A stretch of DNA of 39,029 nucleotides from Pseudomonadota bacterium (GCA_018242255.1 JAFECH010000005.1:1-39029), one strand, 5' to 3'. Counted from the first letter of the stretch, positions 1-7,104 are shown. Numbers and translations are program-made. Notes: generated by a model not told the origin, from the letters alone.

Positions 1-87
1 AAGCTGCTTCTTTTCCTCTTCGAGGCGTTCGATCTGTTCGACGAACTGGCGCAGCTGATTTTGCGCCGAGGCTTGAAGCGTGCTCAT
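1..87 (-). CDS. gapR: GapR-like DUF2312 (UPF0335) protein, N-terminal fragment
   Basis: Only the first 29 codons are inside the window; the gene continues past the left edge. The reading starts MSTLQASAQNQLRQFVEQIE and continues through RLEEEKK, matching the start of the DUF2312 family, whose members are about 80-90 residues long and begin with a coiled-coil helix of this kind. The family includes GapR of Caulobacter, a nucleoid-associated protein that binds overtwisted AT-rich DNA ahead of replication and transcription. An AGGAG Shine-Dalgarno sequence lies just upstream of the ATG on the minus strand. Family membership is fairly secure from this segment, but the DNA-binding C-terminal half cannot be seen. 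Confidence 0.8.
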   Translation of the reverse strand, partial: MSTLQASAQNQLRQFVEQIERLEEEKKQL

Positions 88-325
88 GGGAACTCCTGCT
101 GTCTTGTTGCGACGACGCTAGCGGCGAGCCTCGGCCACAGCAAGGCAGCGATCCCCTCTATCCAAAGGGATAAATTTGGTCAGACACCTTGACGTTGTAT
201 ATGTCGCGGAATGTTTTTTGAGTCGCTCCGGTGCAGGGCCTTGTGGCCGGTTCTCCGAAGGAGAGTAGCAAGGCGCAAAAAAGCCGGCCGACTGCTTGCT
301 CCAAAGCCGTCGCCGGGGACCACGA

Positions 326-634
326 TTAATGATCTCTCGGCCGGTTCTGCTCGAAGGCTGCCTGTTTATCCGGCGTCGCTTCAGTCTGATACTTGGCTTT
401 CCACTCCTGGAACGGCATGCCGTAGACGATCTCGCGGGCGTCATCCTTGGAAAGTTCGAGCCCCTTGGCCTCTGCCGCATTCGACATCCACGTCGACAGG
501 CAATTCCGGCAGAACCCAGCCAAATTCATCAAATCGATGTTCTGAACGTCCGTTCGCGACCGCAAATGCTCGACCAGACGCCGAAATACCGCGGCTTCGA
601 GCTCGATTGTCGTTTGCCGATCGAAAGTCTTCAT
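326..634 (-). CDS. DUF1244 family protein
   Basis: A 102-residue protein recognised as DUF1244 by its FCRNCLSTWM stretch (residues 41-50), with two conserved cysteines, and the following helix ending in YGMPFQEWKAKYQ. The family is small, conserved in Alphaproteobacteria and of unknown biochemical function. The start at 634 is chosen because AAGGAG sits 6 bases upstream on the minus strand. The reading frame stays open far upstream, but that part is only the antisense of gckA. The gene is divergent from gckA. Its leader contains a short inverted repeat (643-657) that reaches into the Shine-Dalgarno sequence. The length is normal for the family. Confidence 0.85.
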   Translation of the reverse strand: MKTFDRQTTIELEAAVFRRLVEHLRSRTDVQNIDLMNLAGFCRNCLSTWMSNAAEAKGLELSKDDAREIVYGMPFQEWKAKYQTEATPDKQAAFEQNRPRDH

Positions 635-642
635 GGCCAACT

Positions 643-657
643 CCTTGACCGTCAAGG
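643..657 (-). promoter_or_regulatory. Inverted repeat overlapping the DUF1244 Shine-Dalgarno
   Basis: CCTTGAC and GTCAAGG flank one central base. As minus-strand RNA it can form a 6-bp stem with a 3-base loop, and the AAGG of the right arm is part of the AAGGAG ribosome site of the DUF1244 gene. It could also be a dyad operator at DNA level. The repeat is plain in the sequence; a regulatory role is a guess. Confidence 0.35.
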
Positions 658-749
658 TCCTGTGACAGGCCTTACGACATAAGCACCATCCCGGCCACCC
701 GAAAGCCTCGCCGAAGCTGCGGCCTCTGATGCCTTGACGGATACGGAGC

Positions 750-761
750 GTTTGCGCAAAC
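750..761. promoter_or_regulatory. Perfect 12-bp palindrome upstream of gckA, possible operator
   Basis: GTTTGCGCAAAC is a perfect dyad lying 50 bases before the gckA start, between the divergent DUF1244 and gckA genes. A CTTGAC hexamer lies at 733-738 and AT-rich AATAAT at 771-776, so the palindrome sits where a promoter would be expected. Serine-cycle genes in methylotrophs are known to be controlled by LysR-type regulators such as QscR, but I cannot say which protein would bind here. Confidence 0.4.
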
Positions 762-811
762 CAGACCCCCAATAATGAGATAACAAGCAGGCATCGGCCC
801 AGGGAGACACT

Positions 812-2107
812 ATGAAAGACGGCACGAACGGCGGCGTCCGCGAGACTTTGAGCACGCTGTTCGAAACCGCTTATCGAACGGCCCACCCGGCGGTTTGCCT
901 CCCCGCGCACCTGCCGAAAGTCCCCGAAGGCGGCCGGATCATCATCATTGGTGCCGGCAAGGGCTCCGCCGCGATGGCCGTCGCAGCCGAAGAGCATTAC
1001 ATTGCGACCGGCCAAGCCGATAAAATTTCGGGCCTGATCTCGACGCGCCACGGCTTTGGACTTCCGACGAAGATCATCGAAATTCTGGAAGCCGGCCACC
1101 CCGTTCCCGACCAAAATTCCATAGTCGGCGCCGAACGCGCCATCGCACTGGCGAAAAGTGCCGGTCCGAACGACCTTGTTCTTTGTCTGCTGTCCGGCGG
1201 CGCGTCCGCAATCTGGGCAGCCCCCGTTCCCGGCGTCAGCTTCGAAGCCAAACAGGCGCTGACGAAACAGCTTCTGAAATCGGGCGCGCCGATTTCGGAA
1301 ATGAATTGCGTGCGCAAGCACCTCTCGGAAGTCAAAGGCGGCAAGCTCGCAGCAGCTGTCTATCCGGCCCGATTGCTGACACTCGCTATCTCTGACGTAC
1401 CGGGCGATAATCCCGACGAGATCGGCTCCGGCCCGACAGTCGCCGACCGCTCGACGTTGGCCGATGCGCGCGCCGTGCTCGCCAAATGGAAGATCACCCC
1501 ATCGCCCGAGATCGCGAAAGCGCTCGACGATCCGAAAAACGAAACACTGAAAGCCGGCGATCCCAAGCTCGCCAATTCGACCTATGAGATCGTCGCCGCT
1601 CCGCGGGCTTCGATCGAGGCGGCAGGCGTCATCGCCCGCAATCTCGGCTATCGCACCATCATGCTGGGCGACGACCTTGAGGGCGAAGCGCACGAGGTCG
1701 CCCGCAAGCACGCCGAGATGGCGCTCGAAGCCAACGCCAAAGGCGAGAAGGTCGCAATCATGTCGGGCGGCGAATTGACCGTCACGGTGCGCGGCAATGG
1801 TTCCGGTGGCCCCAATCAGGAATACGCGCTCGGTCTCGCCATCGCCTTGAATGGCACGCCTGGAATTGCGGGCCTAGCCGGCGATACCGACGGCATCGAC
1901 GGCGGCGGCGGCCACCACAGCGATCCGGCCGGCGCGATGGTTTTCCCCGATACTCTCGCACGGGCTGCGGCACAAAATCTCAATGCCGCCAAGTTCCTGG
2001 AGAACAACGACTCGACGGGTTTCTTTCGCCCCCTAGGCGATCTTATTCTGTGTGGCCCGACCCAAACCAACGTCAACGATTTCCGGGTCATCCTTGTCGA
2101 TCCGTAA
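812..2107 (+). CDS. gckA: Glycerate 2-kinase (MOFRL family)
   Basis: A 431-residue protein of the GckA/TtuD glycerate kinase family, which phosphorylates D-glycerate at C2 to give 2-phosphoglycerate. The N-terminal half has a nucleotide-binding-like region (IIIIGAGKGSAAMA, about residues 43-56), followed by LLSGGASAIWAAP and MNCVRKHLSEVKGGKLA. The C-terminal MOFRL domain shows GGELTVTVRG, GGPNQEYAL and the acidic GLAGDTDGIDGGGG motif. The length is typical. The ATG at 812 has AGGGAG 5 bases upstream. Members of this family act in the serine cycle of methylotrophs, including Hyphomicrobium, and also in hydroxypyruvate or tartrate use. The gene leads a run with DUF1036 and pyk, so its product could pass through enolase to PEP and then to pyruvate. 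The assignment is strong; the serine-cycle role is inferred. Confidence 0.92.
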   Translation: MKDGTNGGVRETLSTLFETAYRTAHPAVCLPAHLPKVPEGGRIIIIGAGKGSAAMAVAAEEHYIATGQADKISGLISTRHGFGLPTKIIEILEAGHPVPDQNSIVGAERAIALAKSAGPNDLVLCLLSGGASAIWAAPVPGVSFEAKQALTKQLLKSGAPISEMNCVRKHLSEVKGGKLAAAVYPARLLTLAISDVPGDNPDEIGSGPTVADRSTLADARAVLAKWKITPSPEIAKALDDPKNETLKAGDPKLANSTYEIVAAPRASIEAAGVIARNLGYRTIMLGDDLEGEAHEVARKHAEMALEANAKGEKVAIMSGGELTVTVRGNGSGGPNQEYALGLAIALNGTPGIAGLAGDTDGIDGGGGHHSDPAGAMVFPDTLARAAAQNLNAAKFLENNDSTGFFRPLGDLILCGPTQTNVNDFRVILVDP

Positions 2108-2178
2108 GGTGACGACGACGTTGGCGAATGGCTGGGACACAACCAGAACTCTCCGCTATAGGAATTGGAGCTTCTGAC

Positions 2179-2625
2179 TTGCCATCCCGCATTTCTCCGC
2201 GCGCCTTCACCCGACACGTCATCTTTTCGTTGGCCTTATGTGTTTACACATCGGCCGCACATGCCGATTTGAAGCTTTGCAACGCCACATCGAGCCGAGT
2301 TGGTGTTGCGATCGGTTACCAAGACACCACTGGCTGGGCGACGGAAGGCTGGTGGAATATCGCTTCTCAAACCTGCGAGACGCTTCTCAAGGGAGCTTTG
2401 CCGAGCCGGTTCGTTTACGTGCATGCCGTCGATTACGATCGCGGTGGCGAATGGGGCGGCAAAAACGACATGTGCACGACAGAAAAGTCCTTCGCCATCC
2501 GGGGGGTTCAGGATTGCGTGAAACGCGGATATAAGCGCACCGGATTTTTCGAAGTAGATACCGGCGAGGCGAAGGAGTGGACCATCCGCCTCACCGATCC
2601 GGGCCAAGGAAACGCAGACAAATGA
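2179..2625 (+). CDS. DUF1036 secreted protein
   Basis: A DUF1036 family protein with an export signal: a short Arg-rich start, a hydrophobic stretch HVIFSLALCVYTSAAHA, then the mature part beginning DLKLCNATSS. The conserved core includes the Trp-rich TEGWWNIASQTCETLL and the YVHAVDYDRGG stretch, plus paired cysteines (CNAT, QTCE, MCTTE, DCVK) that fit a disulfide-bonded periplasmic protein. I prefer the TTG at 2179 because GGAG lies 8 bases upstream and it gives a normal signal peptide of about 29 residues. An ATG at 2128 in the same frame would add 17 residues with a poorer ribosome site. The stop overlaps the pyk start (ATGA), so the two are probably translationally coupled. The function is unknown. 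Confidence 0.82.
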   Translation: MPSRISPRAFTRHVIFSLALCVYTSAAHADLKLCNATSSRVGVAIGYQDTTGWATEGWWNIASQTCETLLKGALPSRFVYVHAVDYDRGGEWGGKNDMCTTEKSFAIRGVQDCVKRGYKRTGFFEVDTGEAKEWTIRLTDPGQGNADK

Positions 2626-4067
2626 GACGTAATCGGCGGGTCAAGATCGTAGCGACGCTTGGACCCGCGTCTGCCTCCCCGGAGATGGTCGAGCGCCTGT
2701 TCATGGCGGGCGTCGATGTCTTCCGCATCAACATGAGCCACTCGACCCACGACGGTTCGAAGACGCTCTATAACACCGTGCGCGCCTGCGCCGCGCGCCA
2801 TCGCCACCCCATCGGCATTCTGGCCGACTTGCAGGGCCCAAAGTTCCGCATCGGCAATTTCGACGCCAGCCGCGTCAACGTACCGACCGGCGCCATCTTC
2901 AAATTCGATCGCGACGAAACACTCGGCACCGAACAACGCGTTTACCTGCCGCATGAGCAGATTTTTGAAGCCATCCAGCCGGGCCACAATCTCGTCCTCG
3001 ACGACGGCAAGCTGCGTATGCGCGTCATCGAAGCCTCGCCCGTGCAGATCAAGGCGGAGGTCACGACCGGCGGCATGCTTGCAAGCCGCAAGGGCATTTC
3101 TATGCCCGACACGCTGCTGCCAATCAGTCCGCTCACCGAAAAAGACAAGGCTGACCTGGCGCACGCGCTGAAACTCGGCGTCGATTGGGTTGCTTTGTCG
3201 TTCGTGCAGCGCGCCGAAGACGTGCACGAGGTCCGCCGCCTGATCGGCAATCGCGCCGCCATTCTCTCCAAGATAGAGAAGCCGTCCGCCGTCGCAGCAC
3301 TCGAAGAAGTGATCGCGGCGTCGGACGCAATCATGGTCGCGCGCGGCGATCTCGGCGTTGAAATGCCGGTCGAGAAAGTTCCCGGCATCCAGAAGAAGAT
3401 CACGCGTCTGTCGCGCGCCGCGGGCAAGCCCGTCATCGTCGCGACGCAGATGCTCGAAAGCATGATCTCTTCGCCAATGCCCACACGCGCCGAAGTCTCA
3501 GACGTCGCGACCGCAGTGTTCGACGGTGCTGACGCCATCATGCTGTCGGCAGAAAGCGCCGTCGGCCAGTACCCAGTCGAAGCCATCCAGATGATGGACA
3601 AGATCGCGCGCGAGGTGGAGCACGATCCGGTTTACGAGCCGATGCTCTACGCGACGCAGACCGAACCGCTGCCAACTGGCGCCGACGCGATTGCCGCCGC
3701 CGCGTCCGCCATCGCCGATACGGTGAAGCTTGGCGCCATCGTTTGCTACACAGCGACTGGCTCGACCGTGCTGCGGGTCACGCGCGAACGCCCGGGCATT
3801 CCAGTCATCGGCCTGACGCCGGTTGAATCGACCGCGCGTCGATTGGCACTGGTCTGGGGCGTTCACACCATTCTGACCGGCGATCCCGAAAATCTCTCGC
3901 ATATGGTGCGCAAGGCGTGCCGCATCGCCTTTGAGGAAGGTCTCGTCAAGGCGCGAGAGGGCATACTGATTACGGCCGGTATCCCGCTCGGCAGCCCGGG
4001 TGCTACAAACATGATCCGCATCGCCTTCGTTGACGACTCCGGTGCCCCGATAGCCGAAGAGGTTTAG
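2622..4067 (+). CDS. pyk: Pyruvate kinase, predicted K+-independent type
   Basis: A 481-residue pyruvate kinase (PEP + ADP to pyruvate + ATP). The barrel motifs are all present: FRINMSH with the substrate-binding Arg (about 34-40), ILSKIEKPSAV with the catalytic Lys and metal-binding Glu, VARGDLGVEMP, VIVATQMLESM and DGADAIMLSAESA. The regulatory C-terminal domain is full length. At the position where K+-dependent enzymes have TKGPE, this one reads LQGPK with Ile three residues after the Lys (residues 70-77), the combination described for K+-independent enzymes. The start at 2622 overlaps the DUF1036 stop as ATGA, with AAGGA 11 bases upstream. An earlier in-frame start at 2577 would lie inside DUF1036 and is rejected. 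Confidence 0.95.
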   Translation: MRRNRRVKIVATLGPASASPEMVERLFMAGVDVFRINMSHSTHDGSKTLYNTVRACAARHRHPIGILADLQGPKFRIGNFDASRVNVPTGAIFKFDRDETLGTEQRVYLPHEQIFEAIQPGHNLVLDDGKLRMRVIEASPVQIKAEVTTGGMLASRKGISMPDTLLPISPLTEKDKADLAHALKLGVDWVALSFVQRAEDVHEVRRLIGNRAAILSKIEKPSAVAALEEVIAASDAIMVARGDLGVEMPVEKVPGIQKKITRLSRAAGKPVIVATQMLESMISSPMPTRAEVSDVATAVFDGADAIMLSAESAVGQYPVEAIQMMDKIAREVEHDPVYEPMLYATQTEPLPTGADAIAAAASAIADTVKLGAIVCYTATGSTVLRVTRERPGIPVIGLTPVESTARRLALVWGVHTILTGDPENLSHMVRKACRIAFEEGLVKAREGILITAGIPLGSPGATNMIRIAFVDDSGAPIAEEV

Positions 4068-4108
4068 CCGCTCGTTGCGTCTCGCCGATCTTTACTCACC
4101 TCTTGAAA

Positions 4109-4858
4109 ATGCACAGTCACGATGACCAGAAAACCTATCCGCCACTCGACACCCTCAAGGTGGTCGCCGAGAACGTGTGGGTCGTCGATGGACCGTTAAT
4201 TTGGTTCGGCGTCCCCTGGCCCAAGATGCCCTTTCCGACCCGAATGACCATCGTGCGGCTGGCTGACGGTGCACTTTTTATTCATTCTCCCACGCGTTTG
4301 ACGCCCGCATTGAAGACGGCAATCGTCGCGATAGGGGAACCGCGATGGCTTATCGCCCCAAACCGTATCCACTATTGGTGGATACCCGAATGGAAATCCG
4401 GCTTCCCTGGCGACGAAGCCTATCTGGCTCCGCGCGTCAAAGAGCAGGCCGGACGCCGTATAGATTTTCCCTTTTTGCCGCTGGATCGAGAGCAAGGCTA
4501 TCCGTGGGATCGAGACATCGCGACGGTTCTAGTCCCGGGCAGCTACATGACCGAAGCTGACTTCTTCCATCGGCCAAGCCGAACGCTCATTGTTGCCGAT
4601 CTCATCGAGAACTTCGAGCCCACCAAAAATGGCGTATTCATGCGTTTACTGGCACGCATAGGCGGATGCCTCGACCCTCATGGCGGAATGCCGCGCGACT
4701 TGCGGGCAACATTTTCAAAGCAGAAATCGCAGTTTCGTCATGCCGTCGAAACGATGATCGGATGGGATCCCGAACGTATCATCCTCGCGCATGGCCGATG
4801 GTACGAAACGGACGGCGCAAGCGAACTGAAACGCGCCTTTCGCTGGCTGCTGACTTAG
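4109..4858 (+). CDS. DUF4336 domain protein
   Basis: A 249-residue protein matching the DUF4336 family, which has a metallo-beta-lactamase-like fold but an incomplete metal site. Visible landmarks are VAENVWVVDGPL near the N-terminus, TRMTIVRLADGALFIHSPT, WLIAPNRIHYWWIPEW (where a true MBL enzyme would have HxHxDH), VADLIENFEP and ILAHGRWYE near the end. There is no signal peptide or membrane segment, so it is probably cytoplasmic. The start is uncertain: ATG at 4109 and TTG at 4103 are two codons apart, and neither has a good Shine-Dalgarno. It follows pyk by 41 bases on the same strand and converges on the TPR gene with 17 bases between stops. Its substrate is unknown. Confidence 0.78.
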   Translation: MHSHDDQKTYPPLDTLKVVAENVWVVDGPLIWFGVPWPKMPFPTRMTIVRLADGALFIHSPTRLTPALKTAIVAIGEPRWLIAPNRIHYWWIPEWKSGFPGDEAYLAPRVKEQAGRRIDFPFLPLDREQGYPWDRDIATVLVPGSYMTEADFFHRPSRTLIVADLIENFEPTKNGVFMRLLARIGGCLDPHGGMPRDLRATFSKQKSQFRHAVETMIGWDPERIILAHGRWYETDGASELKRAFRWLLT

Positions 4859-4875
4859 GCACGAAAGTGAAGGCT

Positions 4876-5595
4876 TCAGATCCCCTGGCCTTCGACTTCT
4901 TTCTTCAGCTCGTCGCGTGCCTTCTCGCCACCCTCGATGTTGGGGTGCACCTTGAGCAGTTGATCGTAGACTTCGAGCGCGGCCTTCTTCTCGCCCATCT
5001 GCACGAGGATCTTGGCCATGCCATCGAGCGCCCGAAAATTATTGGGTTCTATCGCCAGTGCCCGCCTCAGATCGCCGAGGGCCGCCGCGTAATTATTCAT
5101 CCGATATTCGATGTAGGCGCGATGGCTCCACGCCTCCGCATACTGCGGCTCAAGCTCGACCGCTGCATCCAGGAACGGCAAAGCCTTGTCGTTCTCGTTC
5201 TTCGATGAGAAAAGTTCGCCGCGGTCGATCAGCAGATTGACGGTATCGCCGCCCTGCATGCGCCAAAGCCGCTCGATGACGCCACTGATCTCGCCCCCCT
5301 GACGATGATCGCCCTCGGTCGCGAGATAGGCGTAGAGATTGTCGAGCGTCTTGGAGACCTGTTCGGGCGTCTGCGGCCACGGCAGGCCCATCAACCCAGG
5401 TGGCCCCTTTTGAGCTTGTGCACCGGGAGACGGCGCCACCGGCGGGGCTTTCTTGACGGTAGGAGGCGGTTGCGGCGCAGGCGCCGGTTCGGCCGGGAAA
5501 GGTTGCGTCTTCAGCAGCTCATCGTCGGCGACAGCATTCGCCGCCCCGCCCGCGAGGATCAGAAGACCGAGAAGAAGGCGCCCAGGAAAAATCAT
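4876..5595 (-). CDS. Secreted TPR protein
   Basis: A 239-residue protein with an N-terminal signal peptide (MIFPGRLLLGLLILAGGAAN), a Pro/Ala-rich linker at about 38-65, and then three tandem tetratricopeptide units. The clearest is the pair at about 145-210: AWSHRAYIEYRMNNYAAALGDL, then FRALDGMAKILVQMGEKKAA. TPRs are protein-protein interaction scaffolds, and this one would act in the periplasm or at the envelope. The start codon lies inside the right arm of a 9-bp hairpin, and there is no AGGAG-type ribosome site, so initiation may be leaderless. It lies downstream of rpmJ on the same strand with an 86-base gap. No specific partner can be named. Confidence 0.8.
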   Translation of the reverse strand: MIFPGRLLLGLLILAGGAANAVADDELLKTQPFPAEPAPAPQPPPTVKKAPPVAPSPGAQAQKGPPGLMGLPWPQTPEQVSKTLDNLYAYLATEGDHRQGGEISGVIERLWRMQGGDTVNLLIDRGELFSSKNENDKALPFLDAAVELEPQYAEAWSHRAYIEYRMNNYAAALGDLRRALAIEPNNFRALDGMAKILVQMGEKKAALEVYDQLLKVHPNIEGGEKARDELKKEVEGQGI

Positions 5596-5631
5596 GCCCC
5601 GAAATTAATACGGGGCATGGCGCTTGGTCAA
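5593..5631 (-). promoter_or_regulatory. Terminator-like hairpin and promoter overlapping the TPR start codon
   Basis: CATGCCCCG (5593-5601) and CGGGGCATG (5611-5619) form a perfect 9-bp inverted repeat with a 9-base AT-only loop. On the minus strand it is followed at once by ATTTTTCC, so it resembles an intrinsic terminator for rpmJ. The same bases also read as a promoter for the TPR gene: TTGACC (5626-5631), a 15-16 base spacer, and TATTAAT in the loop (5604-5610), which would start transcription at or within a few bases of the ATG. The repeat is certain; which role is used is not. Confidence 0.5.
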
Positions 5632-5681
5632 AAAGACTCTGGTGAATTCGCCGTAACGTCGCGCACGACGCCGGCCGCGCC

Positions 5682-5807
5682 TCAACCCTGACGGGCCTTG
5701 AAGCGACGGTGAGTCTTGTTAATGACGTAGACCCGGCCTTTACGGCGCACGACGCGATTATCGCGGTGCCGCGAGCGCAGGGACTTCAAAGAGTTTCTAA
5801 CTTTCAT
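5682..5807 (-). CDS. rpmJ: 50S ribosomal protein L36, zinc-free type
   Basis: A 41-residue basic protein starting [20 protein letters not shown] and ending FKARQG. It is ribosomal protein L36 of the C-minus type: the four zinc ligands (Cys-x2-Cys-x12-Cys-x4-His) of the other type are absent, and the form has the three-residue insertion typical of alphaproteobacteria. It sits on the large-subunit surface near the peptidyl-transferase region. The ATG at 5807 gives the exact family length. The immediate leader folds into three consecutive small hairpins (5823-5870), which is unusual for so small a gene and suggests leader-mediated control. Confidence 0.95.
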   Translation of the reverse strand: MKVRNSLKSLRSRHRDNRVVRRKGRVYVINKTHRRFKARQG

Positions 5808-5822
5808 AACGACACCGGTTAA

Positions 5823-5870
5823 AGCTGGTGAACAGCTGGAGGCTGAACCTCCAACCCCATCGAGACGGGG
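5823..5870 (-). promoter_or_regulatory. Three tandem hairpins in the rpmJ leader
   Basis: Read on the minus strand, the leader contains CCCCGT/ATGGGG (5855-5870, one G-U pair), TGGAGG/CCTCCA (5837-5853) and AGCTG/CAGCT (5823-5837), with loops of four or five bases. The last ends 16 bases before the rpmJ start codon. The middle stem holds a GGAGG that is not placed to serve rpmJ. Ribosomal protein leaders often bind their own product, so this may be an autoregulatory site, but no known L36 leader motif is recalled. Confidence 0.45.
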
Positions 5871-6213
5871 CGTAGCTGCGGGATGAAGCCTGCGTTTTAG
5901 CGATTTTTTGGCCGAGGCCAAGTGCCTTAATGAGTTTTTCTGCGAATTTAGCCGTGGTTTTTCCGCACCCCCGTCCCCAAACCCTACTGTTTCGGCAACT
6001 TTGCCCTATGACGCCCCGCGAAATTTGCCCCCGTGGGGATAAAAACGCTAACGCGACAGTCTTGGATCAAGGAAGGCCCGAGGACGTCGCCTGATTTCGC
6101 CGGCACAGGCAATTTTCCCGGCACTTCGCAGGCAAATCGCCGTTGTCACCCCAGCTCCACACCTAGTTTATGCCGTGACAAATCTGCTCGCATAGAAGAC
6201 GAGGTGATAAGAA
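5871..6213. other. Intergenic region between rpmJ and the secreted cupin gene
   Basis: This divergent spacer must hold promoters for rpmJ (minus) and for the cupin gene (plus). No clear paired -35/-10 elements, palindrome or small open frame with coding character was found. A GAGGTG ribosome site for the cupin gene lies at 6201-6206. Confidence 0.4.
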
Positions 6214-6705
6214 ATGAGCTTCAGAATTTTGGTTGCAGGATTGGCAAGCCTGGGGCTTTCGGCGCTATCGACGCATGCTTTCGCTCAGGACGACCAAATC
6301 CAGCGGTTGGCGACCGACAAAATGGAAAATTTCGAGTTGAGCAGCATCGCGTGGAAGGATGAGCCGCTGCTTCCCAAGGGTGCAAAAAGTGCACTTGTTA
6401 TTGGTGACCCCAGCAAGCCCGGCGTCTTCATGGCCTACCTGAAATTCCCGGCAAACTATGAGATCCCAGCGCACACTCATCCCTTCGCTGAAGTGGTCAC
6501 CGTTTTAAAAGGCACGGTCTCCAACGGAATGGGGGGAAAGCTGGACCGAGAGAAGGGCGCCAAACTCGGCGTTGGCGCTAGCTTCACGTTGCCCGCGGGC
6601 CATGCGCATTATCTATGGAATCAGGAAGAAAGCGTCGTACTTCTTACCGCGACCGGTCCGTGGAACATCAAATACATCAATCCTGCCGACGATCCGCGCA
6701 AATAA
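6214..6705 (+). CDS. Secreted cupin-domain protein
   Basis: A 163-residue protein with a signal peptide (MSFRILVAGLASLGLSALST, cleavage likely after HAFA) and one cupin barrel. Cupin motif 1 is clear: HTHPFAEVVTVLKG at about residues 88-101, giving two His and the Glu of the metal site plus the following Gly. Motif 2 reads LPAGHAHYLWN and supplies the last His. It is therefore likely a metal-binding periplasmic protein; small single-cupin proteins range from oxygenases and isomerases to sensors, and the substrate cannot be read from sequence. GAGGTG lies 7 bases upstream of the ATG. The gene stands alone, with no obvious operon partner. Confidence 0.8.
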   Translation: MSFRILVAGLASLGLSALSTHAFAQDDQIQRLATDKMENFELSSIAWKDEPLLPKGAKSALVIGDPSKPGVFMAYLKFPANYEIPAHTHPFAEVVTVLKGTVSNGMGGKLDREKGAKLGVGASFTLPAGHAHYLWNQEESVVLLTATGPWNIKYINPADDPRK

Positions 6706-7000
6706 GAATTTGCGATCGCCACTCTGGGCCAGTTCCGAATTTCATCAAAGCGGTGGCCCAAACGGTTCGCTGATCGCGCCGGAGCGCCGTTCAGCCCAGA
6801 TACGCCGGAGCGCCCTCAATGGCCCCTCGCTCGCGCTCTGGCGTCTTCGCCATGAAACCGCGCGCCGAGTTTATGCGCTGAGGCGATTCGGACTGATGGC
6901 CGCGATTATGCCGAAAAGCCTCGCAAGCTTCCGTTGACCGACGAGCTGTCTCTAAATCCTGCTGCCGCGGAATGGCAGCTTCCACCAGTTTTCCGGAAAC
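6706..7000. other. Intergenic region with a short direct repeat
   Basis: About 300 bases lie between the cupin gene and the terminator hairpin of the tRNA. A 12-base direct repeat CGCCGGAGCGCC occurs at 6777-6788 and 6803-6814. Open frames here lack ribosome sites and show no family resemblance, so I call no gene. Confidence 0.4.
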
Positions 7001-7016
7001 ATCCCGCTTTCGGGAT
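7001..7016 (-). terminator. Possible terminator of tRNA-Val
   Basis: ATCCCG-AAAG-CGGGAT forms a 6-bp stem with a tetraloop starting at the tRNA CCA end on the minus strand. Only a short GTTTCC follows, so it may serve as a processing or weak termination signal rather than a strong intrinsic terminator. Confidence 0.45.
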
Positions 7017-7090
7017 GGTGGGCACTAGAGGGATCGAACCTCTGACCCCTACCATGTCAAGGTAGTGCTCTACCGCTGAGCTAAGTGCCC
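7016..7090 (-). tRNA. tRNA-Val (anticodon GAC)
   Basis: The minus strand reads a complete cloverleaf: acceptor arm GGGCACT pairing with AGTGCCC, D-arm with AGCTCAGCGGTAGAGC, anticodon stem CTACC/GGTAG around loop TTGACAT (anticodon GAC), variable loop, and T-arm AGAGG-TTCGATC-CCTCT. The CCA end is encoded (7016-7018). GAC reads the valine codons GUC and GUU. A good promoter lies directly upstream. Confidence 0.96.
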
Positions 7091-7104
7091 GGAAGAAGCG
7101 AGCT

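Noticed and set aside
326-1711. A 461-codon minus-strand frame across gckA that ends as the DUF1244 protein
   Set aside because: Only the last 102 codons (from 634) resemble a protein family; the rest is antisense to gckA and simply stays open because of GC-rich codon use.
7016-7090. tRNA-Val as an integration site of a mobile element
   Set aside because: There is no integrase, no second copy of the tRNA 3' end in the window and no foreign-looking genes nearby.
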